Assembly: GCA_003952965.2 (NCBI GenBank)
Contig: CM025851.1
Coordinates: forward strand, 4,818,055 to 4,882,054
Source: Morella rubra
Lineage: Eukaryota > Streptophyta > Magnoliopsida > Fagales > Myricaceae
Length of the DNA: 64,000 bases
Direction: 5' to 3'
Shown piece by piece: positions 25,351 through 36,000 of this stretch. The number at the start of each line of letters is the position of its first letter. Position 1 is the stretch's first letter. The position numbers and the translations under genes are program-made. The notes under the pieces are model-generated. The model was not told the DNA's origin. It was given only the letters and a program-made list of their open reading frames with translations, and did no database searches.

Positions 25351-25481
25351 TGCGTCTTGCGCCAGAGTAGTGTAGCTGGGATGGCACCTCCCCCTTTGGG
25401 GAGGGATAGCTCCGGGGGTCGAATCCCCCCTCCCCCTCAGGCTTGGTCCTGCTCCCCCAATATGCCTACAAAAAAAAAAAC
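25351..25481 (+). mobile_element. tRNA-derived SINE with target-site duplication
   Basis: About 130 bases with a Pol III A-box-like tagctgggatggcac (about 25373) and a B-box-like gggggtcgaatccccc (about 25415), ending in an A run. It is bracketed by a perfect 7-base direct repeat, actcttg, at 25344-25350 and 25482-25488. This is the architecture of a plant SINE. Fragments of it survive in unit B near 30440-30475, so it was inserted before the duplication. Confidence 0.75.
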
Positions 25482-25716
25482 ACTCTTGGACGAATGATTG
25501 GATCCTCAATTTACGAGTCGACGTCCTTACCTCTTATTGGATCCTCTGACTTCTAAACCTTATAAATTGCTTACCTTGACAGAAGATCAAAATTCTTTAT
25601 TCGGCAGCCACAAATTCTGTACTAATGATTGGACACAAAAAAAAAAAAAAAAAATTGAAACTGTGTGCATATTTGACTTCGCCGAAAAGTCATGGAGAAG
25701 TTATTTCACTTTCTGT

Positions 25717-25759
25717 ACACAGATAAGGACATTTTTATGTCATTTATCCTTATCTGTGT
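25717..25759. repeat. 13-bp perfect inverted repeat (hairpin)
   Basis: acacagataagga at 25717-25729 is the exact complement of tccttatctgtgt at 25747-25759, with a 17-base loop. A further tttatctgtgta follows at 25772. It lies about 1.2 kb beyond the PUM stop codon. Both arms survive intact in unit B (about 30597-30632), where only the loop is shortened. Confidence 0.8.
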
Positions 25760-27000
25760 CCCATTGATGGAGCCTTTATCTGTGTAACGATGATGCACTT
25801 TAGCTATGTAACATTGCCTCTGCTCTTTTTGTGTTGTTTTGGGTGGTAATGGTCTGAAGTTTGATACATCAAATGTATGAGTTTCATCTGAGAGCTCGGT
25901 CACAAATCTTTTGTCAAACCCTTCACCTTAATCGTGTCTTGCTTTACATACATATGGATCAGGCAAATGATTCGCCCAAGAAGACACATCCATATTTGCT
26001 AGTCATTAACAGGGACCCAAACTAACAAGAGATTACAGAAGAGCATGAACCTGAACCTCAGCATTAAAGTTTACCTTGCACATATCATTAACAATTACTA
26101 TACATAGAAACAATTTTTTTTTTTTTTGGGGGGTGGGGATTGATAACATGTATACTATTTGCTAATCTTCAGTCCCATAGATCTACTGAGCTATACCAAA
26201 CAGGCAGCTAACGGTGACAGAAGCAATAATAATGGGATTACAGTTGTAACGAATGACAGGCGTTTTCCCATCTCAAATGTTTCTCTTGCAGAGCAGTTCT
26301 TGTTATGAACTCTCTACTTCCCGGCACAAGCAAACCCTGAATGGTAAATTGGACCCAAAGCTGTTCCCTTAGGAGCACCTTATACTTCCAACTGTTGGCT
26401 TTCTGCATATTAGCAACAACCCATTAAATTTCTTAGCTATAGGTTTAACAAGATCAAGAAAGCCTCAGTTTAGGTGATAGAACTAAGTTAACATACATCT
26501 ACGATATTTCAAATACTCTTTATCTCAAACGACAATTGTATATCTTCAGAAAAGTATTCCCACATCTACCTGCAACAGATATATTTTCACATGTGAGTGC
26601 TCGGTGCGTGCGCGTGGGTGTGCATGTGCCTGAGAGCACGGATGTACATGCGAGTGTATGTTTGCACCCGATTGCAATAGCGTGAGCTAAGTTATTTATT
26701 TATTTTCAACTATAGATCAATTCCAAGGCAAGGTGCTGCAGACCACCGTATAGGAAACTAGGAATAGGAATATAGTCTCAGGAGGTCTGACTGAGAAACA
26801 GCCTGACGATAAGGAAACTTTTGCCTATTTGGACCTTTATCATCTAAATGTTAAATAAGGACTTTTGTATCATTATGTGTGTACAAAAGACCTGTATATA
26901 TGCGCACTGCCAAGCACACCTTTCATCCCATTCCCTATAGATAAAAATTCAGGTTGGATAAACATGGATTTAATACGTCCATGAATTAAAGGAGGAAAAT

Positions 27001-30000
27001 TTACTCACCTTCACCAGACAGTTGTTCAAATCGAGCAACTATGTGTTTCCCATAAGTATATTTCTTCAAAGCATGGAGATGAACTCTTATACGATTTAGT
27101 AGTATCTCCCGCTGTCTATCATTGCTTGTTTCGAGAATCTTCTGGACCACATAATTTGCAAATTGGTCCTTTACCATTGCCTAGTACATGGGAGTCAAAA
27201 CACAACAAAACTCAGAGAGCAGAAAGTAAGTTCCAAGCTGCATTGTACTGTATCGATCCCAAGTATTCCCAAAGACTAGCCAACTGTGAATAATGTGAAG
27301 TACAATTCCCAATAATCTTCTCATCTTAACGGCATTAATGCCTATGCAACTTCACAACAAGCTCAGTGAAGAGAAAAGAACATGCAATTCCATCGGGTAA
27401 ACTGTATAGTAAGTTCATGTTACAGGAGGATGTCAGAACCTATACATTTCAAACTGTTGGCAAACTCTGGGTACTCAACACAGTTGGGAATGTCTCAGTA
27501 ATGAGACCTAAAGCGGCAATAAGATTAAAAATCAATTAATCTGATCTCAAACTCTAAACTTCTCAGCAGTGGGCAGTCCACCAGTGATACAAATTATGTG
27601 TAATAGGGACGGCTGCTGAATTCGAAATACAGAAACATTTTTTTCTTTTTGAGGGGGGGGGGGGGGGTGGGGGGGTCATGGAAATTTTATAGAACTGACC
27701 TTACGTGCAAATGAGAGAAAAGATTCTTCTAGATATTTCTGAGGGTTGATTTACATCATTGGATGACACATTAGCATCAGTGTAACTCATTGGAAATGCC
27801 AGAGAAAAGATTTTCTCATCAGCCTTGGAATATTGTGCAGCGATTTTGAACTGGTTATCAAAATTCCCTAGGCAATCTTATAACAGTTCTGTCAAAATTC
27901 CAAATGTTCAGTTGCCACATTAGAAAGGAATAGCAAGGGACATATGATTCCTGGTAAGTAGAAGCATAAGATTCAGGACATATTCAAAGATATCCTCTGA
28001 GAGCAACATTTCTCTTGGATCACTGACCTCATTGCAAAGCACAATCAGGCCAAGCAAAATCACAATATAAAACTATCAGCAACACACATTATAACTGCCG
28101 TTAGGGCATCACTACTGTTACAAATAATGTGAGCCTCTAATACGTTTTGAAGTTGACCTAGACCTATGCAAACCAGGAGATGTCCTGCAAGGGGGCCCCG
28201 GGGGGCAGGGGAAGGCTTACCAATAAATTCTCATTGTCCTCAGAGTGCCCAATTATCTCCTCAATCAAGAGCTCCCGTTCAGCAGTATCTCCATACTCCA
28301 AACATTTTTCAACAACATTTGAAGCGTATTTATGCTGGCTCATTTGGACAACTGCACCAGTGAAGCTTTTGATAATTCGAGTCCTTGCATGGGACTTTCC
28401 CATCTCCAAAACATGCTGTAAGCATATTAATATTTTTATATTCAATTCAAAGAGAAACGTAAGAAGAATTAAACATGGAAATAAATAAAAAACAAGAGAG
28501 CAAGAGAGAGAGAGAGAGAGCACTGATTTTTGCATCAGAACGAAGTCAGCCCTAAAAACAAAAATCACTTGGCAAGCTGACAACAGGACCAGCTGCACAA
28601 GTAAAATCCATTACATGCTGCCTCACTGTAAAATAATTTACCAATGTACCCTGAGTTCACGGGTATAACACTTATGTTACCATGCTCATAGCTAATAGCT
28701 CTAAAAGCTTAAGTTATCAGCGAACAGAGTGAGATTTAAGTCCAAGAAAAAAAAATCATCTGAAACTTCAGTGCATGAAACCTGCATCTAAAATTGCAGC
28801 ATGGCTGGCAGCCTTTATTGCCATTTGGAAGTTCTTTCTCTTGTTCTTTGTCTATAAATACTATTGCTTCCCAAGACCCCTCTACACAAGACACCTGCAA
28901 ACTCACCCTATAAATATTTTCCCTTGAAGCCTATGTGATCCTTTCTCCAGAACAATGTACACCTCTTCTATTACCACCAAAACCACCAATCAACCTAAAA
29001 ACTAGCATCATGTAATGCAACAAATTGCAAGTTGCCGGTAAATAAAAAAGCAGATGATTTAAAAAAAGAGCACAAAAAATCCCTTCTACTGTCCCTCCCT
29101 AGACATAATATAGAAACTGAAAAACAAATGGGATCACTTAGTTCAGAAATATTGGGGTGAGGAATGACAAAAAATTATCAATCACAACAACTACCATGAA
29201 GGAGCAAAACACAAGCATTTAGACAATCATCAGTTTCTAAGATTCACTCAAGGGAACTTAATACTATAACAGAAAACATTTCAGAAACTGTCAAATAAAA
29301 AGACTGACGTCACAATATGAACAGATGTAAGCCACAACATACCAGCATAGGCAACAGTAACACCTGAAACTAATCGTCCCAAAGCCGATAGTATGTAAAG
29401 ACAAACCACCACCTGAAAAAGATTTACGTCATACATCTTCAGCAATATCAAATACAGACTTACACTATGTGTATGAATTGGACAACCCATACAAACTGAC
29501 AAACTAGCAGTAAGCTGATTAAAAATTTGAAAAACTCACCATGAATGCCTTCTCCCTCCAACACAATGATTTCTCTTAGAATTGGAAAACTTAAAAAGTA
29601 CAAGGCTTATGCACAAGCTCCATGCTTAAAAGGGAGAACAATTAAGCTTGCATAGTTTACCTTGAAAAATAGCCTCCTATCGTGACCCGTTGCAGCAACC
29701 CTCAAAACAGACTCAGCAGCCCCTATGGTATTAGCTAAACATGCAAAAAAGCTATTGGCAGTGTCCTGAGAAATCTGCCACTCCAGTGGATCCACAGGTA
29801 CCCTATGCAACAATGGCTTGCAATAATATCAGATTGTTTAATGGAAACACATAGTTAGGAGGGGACAATTTGTTTTTTTTTCAGCGGTTCCATTCAAGAT
29901 TTTTCACGCATAAGCATACTCCCATTTTTATTTGTTTACTGAAAAAACTAACCACAGGATTACCGGATTAAATTGCCCGAATTTCCTAAGCAACCACGCA

Positions 30001-33000
30001 AAGCCTAAAATTAAAATAAGCAATTACCGTCAAGATATGGAAATCACAAGCGGTGTATATTGAAATTAGGAAGGGCGAGAGAGAAAGACAGGGAATTGGA
30101 TTACGAGATGTTCAATTCAGCTGATGGGGCAGGCAAAATTGTTCATTTGGTAAGTTAGAAAGAAAAAAAGAAACGACAGAAGTCAAGAAAATCCAATAAA
30201 TTGAAAACCTACACATTCTCAAAAGTGGAGAACATTCACCTAGAACACGGCTATCAAATTGAGATCACTTGTGAGACGTCGGAGACTAACCAATGGATAT
30301 CAGAATAAGCAGTTCCACCGGAAGCCATCTCCCACATTTCTGCATGCTTCAACAATTCTTCTATAAGATACTAATATATTTTAACACCTTTGAATAACAT
30401 ACATAAATAGTATTTCTTTTGTCAGAGGGCTATTCAACTCTTGTGCGTCTTGCGCCACTGGGATGGCAAGGGATATAAGGCAATATGGGACCCTCAATCA
30501 GTCGAACCTCTTATTGATCCTCTGAAAGCTACCTTGATCAGTAATCAAAAGAAACTGTGTGCATCTTCGCCGAAAAGTCATTTATTTCACTTTCTGTACA
30601 CAGATAAGGACATCATTTATCCTTATCTGTGTCCCATTGATGGAGCCTTTAAACGATGATGCACTTTAGCTATGTAACATTGCCTCTGCTCTTTTTGTGT
30701 TGTTTTGGGTGAATGGTCTGAAGTTTGATACATCAAATGTATGAGTTTCATCTGAGAGCTCTCACAAATCTTTTGTCAAACCTTCACCTTAATCGACATA
30801 CATATAGGCAAATGATTCAAGAAGACACATCCATATTTGCTAGTCATTAACAGGGACCAAACTAACAAGAGATTACAGAAGAGCATGAACTGAACCTCAG
30901 CATTAGTGCGAAACATGTATACTAAAAAGATAAACTGAGCTAATCAAACAACATCCAAACTGAATGAGGCGTTGTTTCAGAGCAGTATGAACTCTTATTC
31001 TGAATGGTAAACAAAGCTGAGGAGCACATAAACTGTATATTAGCATTAAATTTCAGCTATAGGTTACAAGATCAAGAAAGAGTTTACTAAGAACATACAT
31101 GAGACAATTGTATATGAAAAGTATTCCCAGCAACAGACACAAATGTGCCTGACACCAAGTGTAAGATTGCAGCGTGAGGGATCAATTTGCAGACTATAGG
31201 AAACTAGGAATCTCAGGAAGAGAAACAGCCTGACGATAAGGAAACTTTTGCCTAACCTTTATCATCTAAATGTTAAATAAGGACTTTTGTATATTATGTG
31301 TGTACTGTATAGCGCACTGCCAAGCATTGACAGGTTGGATAGGATTTAATACGTCCAAATTAAAGGATTTACTCAGACAGTTGTTCAAATCGAGCAACTA
31401 TGATAAGTCTTCAAAGCATGGAGATGGATCTCCATCATTGCTTGTTTCGAGAATCTTCTGGACTAATTTGCAAATACCAATACATGGGATTCAAGAGAGC
31501 AGACAAGCTGCATTGTAGATCGATTTATTCCCAAAGACTATGTGACATATTCCCAATAATCTTCTCATCTTAACGGTTAAATGCAACTTACACAAGCTCA
31601 GTGAAGAGAAAAGAACTGCAATATCGGGTACTCATGTACAGGAGGATGTCAGAACCTGTTGGCAAACTCAAACACAGTCTCAGTATAGACCCGGCCAATC
31701 TGATTAAACTCTAAATAGCAGTGGGCAGTCCACCAGTGATACAAATTATGCAGAGCAACCGTGAAAAATGAGAGAAAAGATTCTTCTAGATATTTCTGAG
31801 GGTTGATTTACATCATTGGATGACACATTAGCATCAGTGTAACTCATTGGAAATGCCAGAGAAAAGATTTTCTCATCAGCCTTGGAATATTGTGCAGCGA
31901 TTTTGAACTGGTTATCAAAATTCCCTAGGCAATCTTATAACAGTTCTGTCAAAATTCCAAATGTTCAGTTGCCACATTAGAAAGGAATAGCAAGGGACAT
32001 ATGATTCCTGGTAAGTAGAAGCATAAGATTCAGGACATATTCAAAGATATCCTCTGAGAGCAACATTTCTCTTGGATCACTGACCTCATTGCAAAGCACA
32101 ATCAGGCCAAGCAAAATCACAATATAAAACTATCAGCAACACACATTATAACTGCCGTTAGGGCATCACTACTGTTACAAATAATGTGAGCCTCTAATAC
32201 GTTTTGAAGTTGACCTAGACCTATGCAAACCAGGAGATGTCCTGCAAGGGGGCCCCGGGGGGCAGGGGAAGGCTTACCAATAAATTCTCATTGTCCTCAG
32301 AGTGCCCAATTATCTCCTCAATCAAGAGCTCCCGTTCAGCAGTATCTCCATACTCCAAACATTTTTCAACAACATTTGAAGCGTATTTATGCTGGCTCAT
32401 TTGGACAACTGCACCAGTGAAGCTTTTGATAATTCGAGTCCTTGCATGGGACTTTCCCATCTCCAAAACATGCTGTAAGCATATTAATATTTTTATATTC
32501 AATTCAAAGAGAAACGTAAGAAGAATTAAACATGGAAATAAATAAAAAACATGCATCATCATAGGCAAGGACAATGCCAAGTGCTGAAGTATGAGTTCAA
32601 TATTATGTTACCATGGGCTCTAAAAAAGTGCGAACAGAGTCAGAGACCCAAGAAAAAAAAATCATCTGAAACTTCAGTGCAAGAGAAACCTACATCTAAA
32701 ATTGCAGCATGGCTGGCAGCCTTTATTGCTTCATTTGGAAGTTCTTTCTCTTGTTCTTTGTCTATAAATACTATTGCTTCCCAAGACCCCTCTACACAAG
32801 ACACCTGCAAACTCACCCTATAAATATTTTCCCTTGAAGCCTATGTGATCCTTTCTCCAGAACAATGTACACCTCTTCTATTACCACCAAAACCACCAAT
32901 CAACCTAAAAACTAGCATCATGTAATGCAACAAATTGCAAGTTGCCGGTAAATAAAAAAGCAGATGATTTAAAAAAAGAGCACAAAAAATCCCTTCTACT

Positions 33001-36000
33001 GTCCCTCCCTAGACATAATATAGAAACTGAAAAACAAATGGGATCACTTAGTTCAGAAATATTGGGGTGAGGAATGACAAAAAATTATCAATCACAACAA
33101 CTACCATGAAGGAGCAAAACACAAGCATTTAGACAATCATCAGTTTCTAAGATTCACTCAAGGGAACTTAATACTATAACAGAAAACATTTCAGAAAACA
33201 AATAAAACCAACCTGTGTGACATAATTGCCATACTGATCTTGAGAAAGAACACAAGCAGACTCCAAGATTTCTTCCACTATGCATTGAATTTGTAGCTCA
33301 TCTGAACAATGCTCCAAAACTCTCTATCATAAATCAAAACATGAAAAGTTTAGTAGCAAGCTACATGAGAGTATTGGTAGAGCCTACATACAAGAGAAAA
33401 ATTATGGGCTGACTACCTGAATGACACGGCAACCATAGGGATGAGTAGCAAGCGTGGCAACTTGACCTTGAAAAGCAGAGACAATAAATCCAATTTTCTC
33501 CACAGGGACACATTCTATACATTTCTGTATAACATGATTTCCATTTTGATCACGTACACATCTCATAACGTGTCCATCAAGCTCATGCACAAGCTGTATT
33601 TTCTGATCAAGCTCAATAACTTCCAGGGCCTACAACAAAGATCCAGCGCAGATCAAAAGTCAAAGAAAATGCTAATTAATCAGGATAGCTTTCTGGAAGC
33701 ACGCCCTTGGAACATGAGAAAATACAGACCATAAGATGTACCAGGCTACAATGACCAGTTTTGCAACAAGCGAAACAAGAAGACCTAAAAGGGTGTAATG
33801 CAGTGAGGACTACAAAGGTTAAGTTCCTGAGAAGGCCATTAACTGGCGTGATGCCATATAGGAGGACAATTGGAAGATTTGGAATACCTAGATGTAAAAA
33901 ACAATCTCTACTCCCTATTTTGACAGCACATAGTAACATGGAGAGATGCCAAAATCGTGTATATTTTTATAGACTTCCCAGCAGGAAGCTAAAAGATTCC
34001 TCAAGCTGTAAAAGAGATGCCAGAAGGGAAACATGAATAAGGCTGAGCATCATCAAGCCACGGGTTCAACCAAATATCACTATATCATCACTGAGAAACA
34101 CCAAACGAACTCACTGTCAAGCAAATACCTTCTTTATCCCAAGAAATCCCCCATCTGTTAGTTACGTCATTCACAAAACTAACAGCAACCATATATTCTG
34201 CAACCAGCATATATCATCATCTAAATGCTTAGAGAGATTAACTTATTAAGGTAAAATTCAGAGACACAATCTTGATATCCAGCCCCCTGTTATGGACCAT
34301 ACAAGTTATTTCCATTCTCAAGCTTTTACAAGACCACATAAGAGTCATTTTCTTTTGGGGGAGCGCTGGGTTCCCCAAGCATATGGAAGGGAAAACGTGG
34401 GACTTTCCAAGAGAGGAAACTTGCTTTATCTTAGGGTTCAGGGTCTTGAGAGATTGGCAACCATTAGCGTGTATTATGCCATTACATTGGTTTGTCTTTC
34501 ATTGGTATTAGTTCTTTTATTCAATTCCATTCAACATACCCCCACTTCTAAGACTTGACACAAAAGAAACACTGTTTTTTTCCGCCTCCTCCCCTCTTTT
34601 AAGAGGTGGAAAAGTACATGCTTCTCTCTTTTTCTTGCCCTATTGAAATGATCATGCAAATGCTAGTGATAGATCGGCACTTGGTGGAATTATAAGCCTG
34701 CATATCTTCATCAGCGTCTATCATACCTTCTGGATTACACGACAACCATACATCTGCAAACTTAAAGACAACATCTGTCCAGCAAGTTGATCTGCAAATT
34801 CTTTTCTCTGTCCAAGATTTCCATGTTCAAAAAACTGTAGAAGAACATGTTTCCAATAATCAAGCAAGTCATTCAGAAAGTTAATATGTTCATCAAGATG
34901 GTAGATGACAAAAACAATTTTCAAGCTACTGATTTTTAAAGCATACCTTTTGAATAACGTAATTACCAAAAACATCTATCATTAACTTTGAAGCATGTGG
35001 AAGAACTTCTTTGAAAACAGATTCCTTGTCTTCAACACTGCACTGTTCCAGCTTCTGCTGAATAAATCGACTCCCGTGTTGATCAACACTGGAGTTTTGC
35101 AGGAATGCAAACAAATTTATTTTCTTGATGGAAACAATACATAAGATGTGGATGACGGGAAAGAAAAAGAAGCAAAGAACATATTTTAGCTTAGAATCTC
35201 GCCTGAATTCAACAACATGCCCTGAAATATCGGAGAGTTCCAACCTTCGGGCATTACTGGATTTCAGTTCTTCGAGAAGAGAGGGCCTTTTTGGTTCTTC
35301 AAAGCTGTTGAGTCCTCTCTGTCCTTGCCATCCAGAATATAGTCCACCATTTCTAATTGAAGCTGGAGGAAGCCTCATCTCACTTCGCTGACCCCGACGA
35401 CTCATTCCACCTTCTGGAGATGATGTCAGTAATGGACTAGGAAGAGGTGATGCTGGATATCGTGTCATCACATCCAAGTCAGGAGGATTTGGAAAATAAC
35501 TACTACTAGTAGTTCCCACTTTCCGTGGACTTAGATTGCTAAAACTTCCATTTGTTGGAGACTGAAGTTTCTGATTATAAGATGCAACAGTTGACTCATT
35601 CTGCAAGGCAAAAGTATTGATCTGGCCCCCAACACCCCCTATTGATGTCAACTGAGAATGGTAAGCACTGCTATATGCATTACCCAAAGGATGAGGATAG
35701 TATAGCATATGATGAGGATCCACAAAAGAAGGTTGAAGCATTAACCCATGTTGCCCATAAAATTTCCCTATATGTTGGACATCACCTGCGAATGGGATGC
35801 CTTCCCCTGTTGAAGAACCAGCAGTTTGACCACTAAAGCTTGGAGCAGAAGTAGCATCAAATGGCAGAGGAATCACACCAGGAGAGTGGTATGCCGCCAC
35901 ATATGGGGGAAGATGTGCTGAACTCAGAGCATATCCACCAACACTATATTGAGGGGAGAAGAACCCAGATGAATAAAAATTAGTGTAATATGGATTTCCC

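Larger units (their letters stand above)
25006..27000. other. Intergenic region between reticulon start and PUM stop
   Basis: This is about 2 kb holding the reticulon promoter at its left end and the PUM 3' UTR at its right end. Besides the CT tract, the 88-bp repeats, the SINE and the hairpin listed separately, it has A or T runs near 25637 and 26115 and a GT-rich patch at 26590-26660. I see no gene. Confidence 0.65.
23671..29304. repeat. Unit A of second tandem duplication (reticulon 5' part to PUM 3' part)
   Basis: Direct repeat of about 5.6 kb. Its first 900 bases (23671-24574) are identical to 29305-30208 at an offset of 5634. Bases 27711-28490 match 31768-32547 at an offset of 4057, and about 28790-29298 match about 32695-33200. 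Unit A holds reticulon exons 3 to 1, the intergenic region, and the last two PUM exons. At its end, PUM intron sequence is joined directly to reticulon intron 3 sequence (about 29299-29305), the expected head-to-tail join. Confidence 0.9.
29305..33200. repeat. Unit B of second tandem duplication, partly deletion-ridden
   Basis: This copy is only 3.9 kb long. Three blocks are essentially identical to unit A (29305-30208, 31768-32549 and about 32695-33200). The block 30209-31767 corresponds to about 3.1 kb of A but is cut to half its length by scores of deletions of 1-25 bases, with few substitutions. A second rough patch lies at 32550-32694. Unit B keeps the natural right flank, running on into PUM exon 6 at 33213, so PUM must be read through it first. 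Confidence 0.88.

Noticed and set aside
25362-25440. A tRNA gene in the region with gtcgaatcc
   Set aside because: It has Pol III box-like words but no cloverleaf; the A tail and flanking 7-bp repeat show a SINE.
28164-28598. A fusion protein with an extra hydrophobic N-terminus at PUM exon 7
   Set aside because: The added residues come from intron sequence upstream of a clear acceptor; the exon alone matches the PUF domain.
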